NCBI GenBank assembly: GCA_948146395.1
Contig: OX411545.1
Coordinates: 15,923,526-15,987,525, forward strand
Length of the DNA: 64,000 nt
Direction: 5' to 3'
DNA from: Fragum whitleyi
Lineage: Eukaryota > Mollusca > Bivalvia > Cardiida > Cardiidae
The notes beneath the pieces were generated by a model. It ran no database searches and was not told where the DNA came from. It was given only the letters and a program-made list of their open reading frames with translations. The position numbers and the translations under genes are program-made. Numbering within the stretch: the stretch's first letter is position 1; each line of letters begins with the position of its first letter. Of the stretch, positions 1 to 10,689 are shown piece by piece.

Positions 1-1308
1 CTTGTTAGATCAAAGCTAGACTATGGCTGTGTTGTTTATGGTTCTGCGCGCCCTTCATACCTTCGCAAACTTGATACTATTCATAATCAGGGATTGCGTT
101 TGGCGTTGGGTGCATTTAGAACATCACCAATTAACAGTGTTTATAGAGAAGCAAATGAGCCTTCCTTAAATTTACGCAGGAAGAAGCTTTCCATGCAATA
201 TTATTTAAAACTAAAATCAAATCCCGATAATCCTACTCATAAAGTTGTTTTTGAACCTAAATATAGAGATGCTTTTGAAAAGAAAAAGAACCCAATACTT
301 CCTTTTAGTTTGCGCTGTGAAGCCGATGTAAGCTCTCTAGATTTTGACCAAGAGGACGTGGCAGAACATATTGTTCCTGATGTTCCTTTGTGGACATATA
401 AAAGTCCCACGTTTCTATATGATCTTGCTTCAAGCAAAAAGGATACAACAGATCCATCTATTTTTAAAACCAAATTCTTGGAAGTCAAAGAAAAATACAC
501 ATCTTATGAAGAAATATAAACTGACAGTTCAAAAGATGGCAATAAAGTTGTTTCAGCCACTATTTTAGATGGCGAAAAATATCAATTCCGCCTTCCCAAT
601 AACTCTTCTATTTTTTCAGCCGAGCTTAAGGCCATTGATCTCGCACTCGATCATATGATCGCAGAACGTCTCTCTCGCTATATCATTTTTACTGACTCTA
701 TGTCAAGCATGCAAGCGATTGAGCACGAAAAAACTGACAACCCCCTTATTGTAAGGCTACTTGATAAAATAGCTAAGCTTAATGATGTTGATCTCGTTTT
801 CTGTTGGCTTCCAAGCCATATTGGTATTCGTGGTAATGAAGAGGCAGATAAAGCTGCCAAGGATTCATTATCACTTGAAATTTTACCCTTTGAAGTACCT
901 TTTACTGATTTTAAACCCCTTATTCATAGTTTTATTCATGATGTCTGGAGGAACTGTTGGACTGATCCAGTCAACCAGAATAATAAGTTATTCTCTGTTC
1001 GACCAGACCTCGGCCATTGCATTCCTGGTTACAGGGCAAGCCGTCGCGAAGAGCTGGTTTTGACTCGCCTACGCATTGGCCATACTTATTTTACACACTC
1101 TCATCTTTTAAAAGGAGAAGAGATGCCAATGTGCATTCCATGCAACACTCCTCTTACTGTCAAACATATTTTTATTGATTGCATTGATTTTTCTTTAATA
1201 AGAGACAGGTATTTTAAAGTTGATAGTATGAGGCAGTTGTTTGACCATATAAAAATTGAACTTATTTTTGACTTTCTCAAGGCGATTCATTTATATAGCA
1301 AAATCTAA
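1..1308 (+). pseudogene. LINE ORF2 C-terminal part with RNase H domain, one nonsense codon
   Basis: This is the C-terminal part of a non-LTR retrotransposon polyprotein, truncated by the window edge. Frame 1 is open from base 1 to the TAA at 1306-1308 except for one in-frame TAA at 517-519. The residues around that stop (EEI*TDSSKDG) indicate it replaces a tyrosine just before the RNase H domain, probably by a single base change. RNase H landmarks follow in order: TDSSKDG (first Asp), FSAELKAID (Glu), FTDSMSS (second Asp), then PSHIGIRGNEEADKAAK (His and last Asp). A C-x2-C...H...C knuckle (CIPC, then KHIFIDC) lies near the C-terminus, as in I/Nimb-type LINEs. The RNase H and knuckle are seen; the clade is inferred. 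The protein would have primed and copied the element's RNA. With the stop it is not functional as read. Confidence 0.9.
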
Positions 1309-1681
1309 TTTTTAGGTATTATTAATTATGCTTTCTTCTTAATTTTTAAAATGGTTCTATTAAATTTTACCGTTTTCAATGGCTCTTTTGACTATTATTT
1401 CTTATACATTTGATATTTTTTTTGAATTTTTATTTGTTTTCATTGAAACTGTTTTAAAATATTGTTTACTTATGTTTTCATAAAATGAATGCTCACTTTT
1501 GTGAATTTTCCGGTCGGGTGTGCTCGCACATGGGCCGTTCTCCTGATCTGGGGAGAGTCCATGTGCGTTCGTGCTCACGTCGGATTATTCCAGTTTTATA
1601 CACGAGTGTTTGCGCCCAACATGACCTTAGTAGTCGACGGGCCGTAAAACAATATTCATTCATTCATTCATTCATTCATTC
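1309..1681 (+). repeat. LINE 3' UTR ending in an (ATTC)7 tail
   Basis: This non-coding stretch directly follows the LINE stop codon. It holds a GC-richer block at about 1505-1640 and ends in seven ATTC units at 1654-1681. A short tandem tail in place of poly(A) is typical of I-type LINEs and marks the 3' terminus of the insertion. The following sequence shows no relation to the element. The 5' junction and target-site duplication are outside the window. Confidence 0.8.
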
Positions 1682-1703
1682 GGAATTATCAAATGGTTAT
1701 TTG

Positions 1704-2286
1704 AAACTTAAACCAATTTCTAATCGGTCACGGCGTGTTTCTCCTTTTTCGACACATTTACAAGAAACGAACCGAACAGAATATTACTTTCATGCAAAGA
1801 CAAATTAATATCAAGGATTTTGGTAAAATAATTGTTTGAAAGGACAGACGGAACGATTGTAACAGACAAAAGAAGACACCACCCCTACTTTGAAAAAGTC
1901 AAAGAACTCGCAAAATGCAGGGAATTTTTTAAATTGCAGTCGAGGAAATACCGTCATGTTGTTGAAAATTCACTATCCTTTCGATACCTTATAGGTAGCT
2001 GACTAGTAAAAAGGAAAGAAAATATTATTTAAGATGTCAATTTTCGTGAATGAGGCGAATTTATTAAATTGACCCTACCCACAAATGTTAATTTTGAAAT
2101 TGGGTATACCTATATCCTCATGCAGGTTAAATTACTTTTCCCGAAGAATTTTTTCGATGAATTTGGGTTTCTCTGTCTACAAAGTGAACGGGTATCAGAA
2201 CTCAACAAACATTTCCACCTTTTATATCATTAAGAAGTTCTTTTCTTGCTTTATTTAAGTGATCGATTAGAAATTGGTTTAAGTTT
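1704..2286. repeat. 583-bp stretch bounded by 28-bp inverted repeats
   Basis: The 28 bp at 1704-1731 (starting AAACTTAAACCAATTTC) recur inverted at 2259-2286 with one mismatch. The interior has no convincing ORF. The arrangement suggests a small non-coding DNA transposon, but no target-site duplication is clear at either end, so the exact termini are uncertain. It starts about 20 bp after the LINE tail. The following 350 bp (2287-2637) hold nothing I recognise. Confidence 0.55.
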
Positions 2287-2637
2287 ATATCAATTATTAT
2301 GATGCAAGGCTAAGGGTTGTCGTAAATTTACAAAAGTCTTTGAGTACAGCTCATTCTCTTGGGTTATTTGTATCAAACATTACTCTTCACAAATCCTGTG
2401 ACATAAACATAAGTAGGTCATAATACTGATTGTTGCCTTTTGATAATAGATTTTCAAAGGGATCGTGGAGGTATTTCTAAAATCTAGACATGAAAGGACT
2501 ACCAAGAGTCGCCTGACATACAAGTACCGAAACTGTCTCAGATGCCTGCCTCATGTATATCAGATGACCAAAAACGGCTTAAGTTTTTATTTCGACAAAG
2601 CTTAGACGATTAATACGTTATATCTAGAACATGCGTA

Positions 2638-3581
2638 CGTGGATCATCCAATAAAAAGTGAGACTAATACAATAATGTCTAACTAGTTAATAAATATGAG
2701 ATTATTGTTCTACTATTGTGTAGTGTAACACCTCCGTCAATGTTTTGGAAGACACCTTCCTTCATACTTTGTATGGAACCCTTGTTGCTAGGCAACAGGA
2801 AGAGGTACCATATGAGATAATGGCCAACTTAAACCAGGTCTTTAACCCTTTGATGTTTCAATGTTTAAAAAATGTCAAATTGAACTACCTGGAGGTGTTT
2901 TTTTTTACCCAAATTACATTGATTAATGTATTCTGGTATTAAATCTAAGTCGAAGACAGTTGTTGTAAAATTTTCTAAAGAAATGCCGTCAAATTTCATG
3001 ACGAATACCTTCCTTTTATCTTACAACGTCGTTCTGAAAAATGGGAGGGTATCCAAATGCAATTCTTAATTAATGTACTTTTAAGTTTTGACAAAATTTT
3101 TGGGACTAAATCTCTTTTTTGAAGATATTAGATGGCATCTTCAACATAAAAATATTGATCAAATTCAAAAATGCAAATATTTTCTTTGAAAAATAATGTC
3201 TTTTCGATCAAAATCATGCAATAAGGAAGTTTTTTGCTAAAATCGAATTTTACCACTGATAAAAAAAATAATCAGTAGAAATAAGGTACAGTGAGAAAGT
3301 ACTTTATCCCTGCAAAATATTCATTGCAAAACGGCGTTTCCACCTTCTTCAATTTTCTGAAATTATACACTTAAAAGACGTAACATTTCTGTTATTTTGA
3401 TATTCATCTGGCCATGATTAACATCATGACGTCATTCTTTGTGACGTCATGGTAACGAACTTGTTTATGTGAAAAATAAATGCAGGAGAAGATAATGTAC
3501 ATGCATGTAAAATTTTGTTTTAGTATCTTCATTAGTTTTCGATATATAGAACCAGTCTCACTATTTATTGGATGACCCTCG
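2638..3581. mobile_element. Mariner-type non-autonomous element, TA target duplication
   Basis: This 944-bp element has inverted ends starting CGTGGATCATCC on the left and, read inward, CGAGGGTCATCC on the right. They continue in parallel as AATAAAWAGTGAGACT, 28 bp with three mismatches. TA flanks both sides (2636-2637 and 3582-3583), the target duplication of the Tc1/mariner superfamily. The interior encodes no transposase; its longest ORF is 65 codons with no DDE motif. It would have been moved in trans. The interior carries an RFX-like palindrome and two TGACGTCA palindromes. Confidence 0.75.
2784..2796. promoter_or_regulatory. RFX/X-box-like near-palindrome
   Basis: GTTGCTAGGCAAC matches the symmetric X-box pattern GTTNCC-(N)-GGNAAC bound by RFX factors closely, though not perfectly. 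It sits inside the mariner-type element, so any regulatory activity would be transposon-borne. No gene is nearby. The match is seen; binding is unproven. Confidence 0.3.
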
Positions 3582-4423
3582 TAATTCGGATGTAGACATT
3601 TTATTAAGAAACGAGAAAAAATAGAATGAAAAAAAAAAAAAAAAAAAAAAACACCCCAAAAACGAAAGGTTCAGTGACTTATATTATGAATAACGCTATA
3701 TCAAGTTGTTGTTAAACTTTGTACAGGGTCAAGTTAATGAAGATAAGGTCTTTCTACTAATTCTAACAAAACATGTTGGTTCGACGTCCTAGTGACGTCA
3801 TCATCACGTTGGTTGTGAGGCCTTGTGCGACTTTTCAATTGTAATACATGAATTCAGTCGTTTGTCTCTTTTTGTCTTCTTTTGTCTTGAAAACAGTGTA
3901 TCCCTGGATTTGATGCAAAACCTAAAAAGCTGTTTTTCTATCCTCTATAGAAAGACATATTTTGCTGTAAAGCTGAAGTTTTACCATTCTAATTGATGAA
4001 TAACTTGTCTAGCAGATTCAAGCAGTCATTCGTCTTTAAAAGTAAGTTTTTGCTAAGCATAAATATGTAGAAAGTAAAACTAATGTGTGTTCGCCGTTCG
4101 GTACTTCAAAGAGAGATTTAGTCTTTAAAGGCAAATAGAAAATGATAATGGATTGATAGAGGGTAAATAGATAAAGGAACAAAAACCTGATCAATTATTT
4201 AAAACTCAAATAACATAAAAAATTATACTATTTTGTGGAGTAATATTTGAGAATGATGTTCATTTCAAGGTCATCACGAAGTTGTCATTTTCCACTCAAA
4301 ATCATGCAAAATCGCTCTATCAGTGCCCCTTTCTTATCATTCGAAAACCTTTATCAAACTTTTCCAAACGCTCTAAACTATCCACACCCGAACCTTTCCA
4401 AACATTCCATTAATTCATTGGTA
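3582..4423. other. AT-rich intergenic DNA, A-run and one CRE palindrome
   Basis: I see no gene or recognisable transposon here. It contains an uninterrupted A-run at 3629-3651 just outside the mariner-type element and a TGACGTCA palindrome at 3793-3800. Confidence 0.5.
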
Positions 4424-4822
4424 GGCACATTCGGGAACCCTCGGCTATTCTACGGTATAGACCTCAGGAACAATACGGACGCAGCCATGAAAGCGCGCCA
4501 TTTCGGACGTGAGTTTATATGACGTCACAAATACCAGAGATCCCGGTAAGGATGACGTGGCATAAAACGAAATCAACGAACGAAGAAAAGTGGGCATATT
4601 TTAATTTGATAACAAAACGCAGTGTTTTACCGCGTTTTGCAATCAAATTAGATATGCCCAAAAGATATCCACTGTCGGTCGGAAAGAATTAACAAATGTT
4701 TTTTTCTGCAAGCGAATTAAATAACCAAAGTATCAACAATATCCGAATTACCTTAAATAGGACCCAAAATTACTACACTTACCTCCGAATTACTTTCCAG
4801 TCCGAGCGTTTTGCCGAATATG
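4424..4822 (+). repeat. Hairpin-bearing dispersed repeat, copy A
   Basis: This is one of three copies of an approximately 400-bp repeat (others at 32920-33340 reversed and 34357-34755). All share a GC-richer left part, a TGACGTCA palindrome (here 4520-4527), a hairpin and a right part running 'TTACTACACTTAC'. The hairpin (4592-4659) pairs GGGCATAT...AACAAAACGC with GCGTTTTGC...ATATGCCC. An apparent short ORF ends at the TGA of TGACGTCA, but between copies its changes are mostly amino-acid-altering, so I treat the repeat as non-coding. Family not recognised. Confidence 0.75.
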
Positions 4823-5790
4823 GCTGGTGTACACTTGGATATTTGGCTGAATCGTGCTTTTTAAGAATAATTTAAGTACGATGTGTAAAAGGGAGTTAAA
4901 TAAACATCGTCCTTTTAGTTCAACTAAGACTAATTGGCGATATTCTATTAACTAACTGTAATTTCTCTAAAATGATGTCTTTTGAACTCTTTCTTTTTCA
5001 TTTCGAAAGCACTCAAGAATTTTTTCGATGTTAACTTTAGAATTTTCTGAACTGTAGTGTCACATACCTTCCATAACCACAATTGTGCCTTATATTTACC
5101 AACTACAAAATAGCAACAGATAAAAATGGGTTACATGATAGAGAAGATGTTCTGCATTTTAAATCTTATTAACTGGTAACAGCAGTTTAAAAGATCGTTC
5201 ACTTTTTCTAATCGAATCAGCTGAACGTACGTGGGTGTGACATAAATGAGTGGACTTATGTGTTACTCTAGACGATGAATAAAGAGGTAAACATAACCTG
5301 TTTTATTCTTTTCTTCTTTTCGAAACTATAGAAAAGTCTAGACTAAAGGAGTTTTATAATATTCGGACAACTATGAATTTCAATATACTTTGAACCAAAT
5401 AACCATTACATCAATAATTATTAACTAATGCAGATTTTCAAAACCTTAAACATTGTACATCTTGTGAACTTTAAAAAGCGCATCATAACATGTTGATATT
5501 GAGTTGGATTACAAACTTATTAGACCAAGAAGAGGCAAATATCGTGTACGTCATTTGACTCAAACCAATGGACGAATTAACGTAAACATTGGTGGGAAAA
5601 GCAGCGGTAGTAGCATCCTTGGCGTATACATGTTTGAAATGATTATTCGAATCAGATCGACGTCACCTTTATAAATTTAAAGTTTTGAAAACAATCTTAC
5701 GATCCCCTACTCTAAGTAAAACATATCTTTTAAAACAGTTTGTGCAATTCAAGCACCATGTCGAAACAAATATTGAAAATAAATATTACA
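4823..5790. other. AT-rich intergenic DNA, nothing recognised
   Basis: No ORF with family motifs, no inverted ends and no tandem repeats stand out in this stretch. Confidence 0.5.
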
Positions 5791-6469
5791 AGAGGACCCT
5801 GAGGGCCCTATATCGCTCACCTGATATTTCAAGTAAATTATTATCAAGACTCCTTTTCCTATGATATGGCATGAACCTTCTCATTTTCAACAGAGTTCAT
5901 TCTTGTGACCTGGCAAACATTTTGATCAAGTTTCGTGAAGATTAGACCATATTTGTGGCGTTTGGAGCTCTTACAAAAAAATTGTCTTTAAGGCCCCTTT
6001 CCCCGTGATATGGCGCGGATACTTCCCATTTTCAAAAGAGTTCATCCTCATAACCTAACAAACATTCTGACAAAGTTTCATGATGATTTGACATTGTTTG
6101 TGGCTTCTAGAGTGTGAACAAAAAAATGTCATTAAGGCCCCTTTTCCCGTGATATGGCACAAATCCTTCTCATTTTTAAAGCCAGGTATACTTTCAGTAT
6201 ACTGTTTTTATTGCTGCCAGACGGGATGGAAATTGTTGACCTCTTCACCGCCAAAATCAAAAAGTAGTTCCTCGTGTGCACAGACCGAAAACCGCTAATT
6301 GCTGTATCATTTCGGCTTTAACTTAACTGCCATTTTAGTTAAATCAATATAAAGACAAGACAATTCTTTTGGGTCCGTAAACTATATGAATATATTTTAC
6401 ACAATCGTAAATCGCGTAGGAAAGGATCCTATTTTAGGAAATCAATAATATATAGCCTTAAAATTCGCT

Positions 6470-6597
6470 AACGGTTAGTCGGAGTGGCCATAGCCTAACG
6501 TATACGTCTGAAGCCGTTTAACTTTTGTACATTCGCGGCGTGGGTTCGAGGCGCACAATCGGCGGATCATGTGGGGATTTTTTTTTTTTTTTTTTTA
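6470..6597 (+). mobile_element. Possible short Pol III-type SINE with T-run terminator
   Basis: A box-like TGGCCATAGCC at 6485-6495 is followed 58 bp later by B-box-like GGTTCGAGGC (6543-6552), then a T-run at about 6578-6596 that could terminate Pol III. Box spacing fits a tRNA-derived head, but no cloverleaf or anticodon arm is convincing, so this is a SINE-like remnant rather than a tRNA gene. Confidence 0.4.
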
Positions 6598-7107
6598 CTT
6601 TTGTAACGTCTGTAACACCCTAAAAATTTCAACAAAGATCCGATCCAGGGATCATTTTGGGGCAAGATATTGAGAAGTTCTCTCATTTTTCTATTATTTC
6701 TATTTTTCTTTTTTCTTTTATTATTTTTTTTTATAATTTGAGACGCAACATATGCGACGTCTTTAAGCAATAAGCATGACCTTCGCAACAGCGGTGTTCT
6801 TTGCTGGGCTGATACGTCGGCAATTTTTATAATATCTTTGGATTTTTTATACCAAATGACTCATTAGGAGCATATTTTGCTTTTGAATCAATCTATTTTA
6901 AAGTCGTCTGCTACAGGATACAAGATGCTGGCGTTGAATAGTTAATGGGGTGATATAGGGTTATCTCAACCAATCATTTCGGAAGTATTGCATATAATCA
7001 AGAGAAAAAGGAAAACAATTTTCTATCGTTTGAAATATTTTTTATTATTTTAGATGTGTTTCATATCCTCTGACCAATACAATGTACTCATGTACTCACA
7101 CACTGTG

Positions 7108-7312
7108 TGGTGTCCGTGGTCTAGAGGTAGAGCGTCTGCCTCTTGACCTAGTTCGATTCCCGGGAGCGGCTATCGATCTTGGGTCTTTCATTGGCCCACA
7201 CATTCGGCGCGAGTACTGGTGAATTTTCCAGGAAGCAGAATCGAGAGGGATTAATCTAAGTAGTAAGAACTTGTTTCCCAATCGATGTAAAATAAATAGG
7301 TTTAAACCAAAA
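7108..7312 (+). mobile_element. tRNA-headed SINE, copy 1
   Basis: A tRNA-like head carries an A box TGGTCTAGAGG (7117-7127) and B box GTTCGATTCCC (7151-7161). The body follows, including 'CACATTCGGCGCGAGT' and 'GAATTTTCCAGGAAGCAG', and ends near GTAAAATAAA. A second copy lies at 13849-14064 and shares the body almost base for base. Copy 1 has lost about 7 bp between its two boxes compared with copy 2. The shared body is the conserved SINE core; I cannot name the superfamily. Confidence 0.8.
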
Positions 7313-8282
7313 CTCATGATATTGCGTATGTATATTTTTGTAATGCTTTTTTTTCTTTTGTGAGATTTTATGCAGGTCTCTAAAATTTGAGGTTACAATT
7401 GCTTTTTTATACTTTATTACGTTTTGTTTCTCCCTGAAAGGAGAACGAGTTCAACCATTTACATGTACTCAAGACCTGGCTTTCAGTACTGTCAGTACTT
7501 TGATTAATAGACTTTATCCTCATGACCTAACAAACATTCGAACCAAGTTTCATGATAATTGGACCATATTTATGGCTTCTAGAGTGTAAACAAGAAATTT
7601 GTCATTAAGGCCCCTTTTCCCGTGATATAGTATGGATCCTTTCCATTTGGGCAATTTTTACAAGAGACCACCCAAGGAATATTTCTGCACAGTTTGGTTG
7701 ATTTTGACTCATAAGTTTAGGAGGAGCTGTCTTTTAAAGAAATTTTTGACAAAATTGTCATTAAGACCTCTTTTCCCGTGATATGGCTAGGATCCTTTCC
7801 ATTTTCAATAGACTTCATCCTCATGACCTAACGAACATTCTGACCAAATTTCATGAAGATTGGACCATATTTGTGGCTTCTATGGTGTAAACAAGAAATT
7901 TATCATTAAGGCCCCTTTTCCCGTCATATGGCACGGATCCTTTCCATTTGAGCAATTTTTATAAGGAACCACCAAAGGAATATTTCTGCTAAGTTTGGTT
8001 GATTTTGAATCATATGTTTAGGAGATGTCGTTTAAAGAAATTGTTGACAAAATTGTCATTAAGGCCCCTTTTCCCGTGATATGGCACGGATCCTTTCCAT
8101 TTGAGCAATTTTTACAAGGGACCACCCAAGGAATATTTCTGCCAAGTTTGGTTGATTTTGACCCATAAGTTTAGGAGGAGATGTCGTTTAAAGAAAAAGT
8201 TGACGCCGTGACGGACAGACGGACGCCGGACAACGATCGATCACTATAGCTCTCTTGAGCACTTCGTGCTCAGGTGAGCTAA

Positions 8283-9310
8283 TAAAAAGACATGTGGCGA
8301 TTATATACAACCGATAGTCGTAGAATACCAACCGGATATCATTTGTTGTTTAAAACAAGTATTTGAAGAGTTCAGACATATACGAAATGTAAAAAAAAGC
8401 TCCGTCGCGCAAACAGTGATATCATGGAAGTGCGGAAAGTATTACACGTCATATCAGACGGCGCTTCTGCGAGGGGGTGATTTGAACCTTTCAGTATTTG
8501 AAGATTTCTGAGTCTAAAATGACTTGGCTTCATTTTAAGCATAGCTTCAAGTTTACCCCTCTCTATCAAATCTCGTTTCCTAATATTCATTTCAATGAGT
8601 CACCAAATTGTTTGATTTTGTTTCTTGAAAGGTAATTTAGTGTTAATTTGAATGAAACAACGCACTAAATGAAATAAAAGGTTTGCGATTCTGCATATAT
8701 TCTCAAAAAATGAATTGCATGCATACAGCTTAAATTTGAAATAAAGCCGCATAGGTCCTTCATTCCGACACAATCCTTTTTTAACCACCACTGAAACATA
8801 GTTGAAAAAGACCGGGGAGATAAATAAGGAAGTTCTTCACTGTCCACAGATTTTCTTTCCAAATGACAAAAAAAAAATCTGTTAATAATTTCTACGAAAT
8901 AGGACAAGTCTCAATGTTAGTCGACCGGTTATGGCTCGCATTGCCTAGATAGTTACAAGTATCAAAATTACAAACGGACCTTTTCGTTGTTATTAAAAAA
9001 AAAGACTTTACGGACAACTATTACGATGCAATGAAAAAATGAAACGACGTTGCATGCGATAACTTTATTTCTTTTGCGTGTCTATATAAAAGGAGCCCTG
9101 AAAAAATATTGATATATAGGTGAATTACGCTATATTATCCATTTTTCTTGTCGTGCATAGAAATTTCAGATGTCTTATTGAAAATTGCATCAACACATTA
9201 CGTTCACCCTGTCTGTAAAACTGTAGGCGTGATGCAAAAACAATCAAACAAGCAAACACAGTAAGCCGATTCTAGTGAAGAAATCACCGAAAGCCGCAAG
9301 GCAATTATAA
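8283..9310. other. AT-rich intergenic DNA, nothing recognised
   Basis: Short ORFs only, with no motifs or composition suggesting coding. No terminal inverted repeats or tandem arrays seen. Confidence 0.5.
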
Positions 9311-9751
9311 TACAGTTAGTTACATCGTGAAATTGACATTCACCTCAATCAAAACCATTCTAAATCGCTCACTCAGCGCTCCATTCATTCATTCCAAACA
9401 CCCACTCAAACCATTCAAAAACGCTCAAACCCATTGAAAAATATAGAATCAACAACGTCAATCAAAATAAATTTTTGATAGAGAAAATCGCGATTTCATT
9501 GACATAATTTAAATTCCTAGCGTCTTATAGGTTCTTGAAGAAATTGGAAGCTATCTATACAACTTGTATGCATATTTTATAAAAGGGAGGTAATCAATGT
9601 CGCAAAATTTCTTCATCCTGAACAAAATTTGCGACATAGGATTACCTTCCATTAAATTCACTCAAAACTCGCTCCACACACTTATTCAATTTCACTTCTA
9701 AATCATTCCAAAATCATTCACCTTGTCAATTTCATAATATTGTTAACTGTA
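9311..9751. mobile_element. MITE-A copy (forward), reference copy
   Basis: The element reads TA-CAGTTAGTTACATCGTG... to ...TTGTTAACTG-TA. The inverted ends CAGTTARYAACATCGTGAAA (read inward) are about 25 bp, and TA at both ends fits a Tc1/mariner-type target duplication. In the centre is a second inverted repeat: GGGAGGTAAT plus an ATCGCTAATTTTGTTC-like arm facing its complement. The family has no coding capacity and appears at least a dozen times in this window, in both orientations. All share 'CTCAGCGCTCCATTCATTC' or its complement near one end. Confidence 0.8.
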
Positions 9752-10174
9752 ATCATTATCATTTTCACCCATAAGATAGAGGGGAAAAACGTATGTTTTC
9801 AGTGTAAGATCGGTTTACATTTTATTGGGTGAAAAACAAAATCTATATTTTCACGATTGACAAGGCTACGAGTAAAAATAGCTTTTGTTGTTAACGAAAT
9901 GACCCCCCCCCCCCCGATTTTTTTCTTTCTTTAATGCAAAAACAAGACAAAAGCGCGTCCTTTTGCACGTTGGATAATGGTGTGACTTTTGGGCTCCGTT
10001 TAGATGACGTCAGATAGGCTGAAATGTTCAAACGTGGTATAAAGTTTTTATAGTTTCACTGGTAAGGCAGTGAAAAATGCTTATCTACCTTTATTCCTTG
10101 ATAACTCGAAAAACATTAAAGAAACGATTCTCTCGGTATTGCAGGGTGACATTTTGGAGGGCTTTTGCTTGTTT

Positions 10175-10213
<39 letters not shown>

Positions 10214-10689
10214 CCGAACGGGCTGGTTCCTATTTCATTTGTATACGTCCGCTAAAAACGCTGTTAAAAACGGTGTAAGTGCCTAAAGCTAACGTTCATG
10301 AGACAAAAATATCTACACGCATTTTTCGTATGAAGTAAAAAATTGATTAAAGCATAAATAAGGTTGGATCAAAATTGAATTCGATAAATCATCATCCAAG
10401 AGAATGCAACAGTAATTATTTCTCAGAAGTATGAAACAACGTCTCCCTGATCAAAAAGAAATTGGAATTTTATTTTCACACTTTCAGTTCGGGAATATTT
10501 ATGGTATCAAAAATTCCTTGACGTAGGATTTCTATGAAAAATCTAATTGCACAATTCATTCAGCTGATATTTTTATATGATTTATTTACACCAAACTTTG
10601 TGATTAGAAATGATTACTGTTCACTACATGTATGGTTGGATAGCAATTTGAAAATTCGCTAGTAAATTATAAAAGTCAGTGCAGATTTC
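9752..10689. other. AT-rich intergenic DNA with C-run and 38-bp T-run
   Basis: It contains a C-run near 9902, a TGACGTCA palindrome (10005-10012) and a long T-run at 10176-10213. ORFs crossing the T-run are artefacts of poly-Phe. No gene is seen. Confidence 0.5.

Larger units (their letters stand above)
6178..7505. mobile_element. SINE-carrying insertion bounded by AAAGCCAGGT inverted ends
   Basis: A module of the surrounding element breaks off after 'CCTTCTCATTTTTAAA' and resumes at 'AATAGACTTTATCC' near 7505. The inserted block is bounded by AAAGCCAGGT (6178-6187) and ACCTGGCTTT (7474-7483). It carries two Pol III-type units, at 6470-6597 and 7108-7312. A target-site duplication is not clear, so the exact ends are uncertain; the insertion may also be a composite of several events. 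Confidence 0.5.
5791..8282. mobile_element. Bivalve GCTCACCTGA-type non-coding element (interrupted)
   Basis: The element opens with AGAGGACCCTGAGGGCCC and CGCTCACCTGA and closes with a GAGCAC-TTC-GTGCTC hairpin plus CAGGTGAGCT, so the termini are short inverted repeats (GCTCACCTGA/TCAGGTGAGC). Inside are degenerate modules of roughly 140 bp built round 'AAGGCCCCTTTTCCCGTGAT', at about 5990, 6135, 7608, 7767, 7909 and 8060. A GACGGACAGACGGACGCCGG segment lies near the 3' end. I know this layout from many bivalve sequences; it codes for nothing I can identify. The stretch about 6178-7505 is a later insertion splitting one module. Relatives: 19928-20467, and more loosely 27195-28600 and 49850-50460. 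Confidence 0.7.

Noticed and set aside
1704..2286. Treating the inverted pair as part of the upstream LINE.
   Set aside because: The LINE ends at its (ATTC)7 tail at 1681, before the first inverted repeat, and LINEs have no terminal inverted repeats.
4424..4522. A peptide ending FYGIDLRNNTDAAMKARHFG-like shared by the hairpin repeat copies, as if a conserved short protein.
   Set aside because: Between copies A and C most codon differences alter the amino acid, and the shared stop is simply the TGA of the TGACGTCA palindrome. The similarity is DNA-level repeat homology.
10077..10286. Two overlapping ORFs rich in Phe.
   Set aside because: They are translations of a 38-base T-run.
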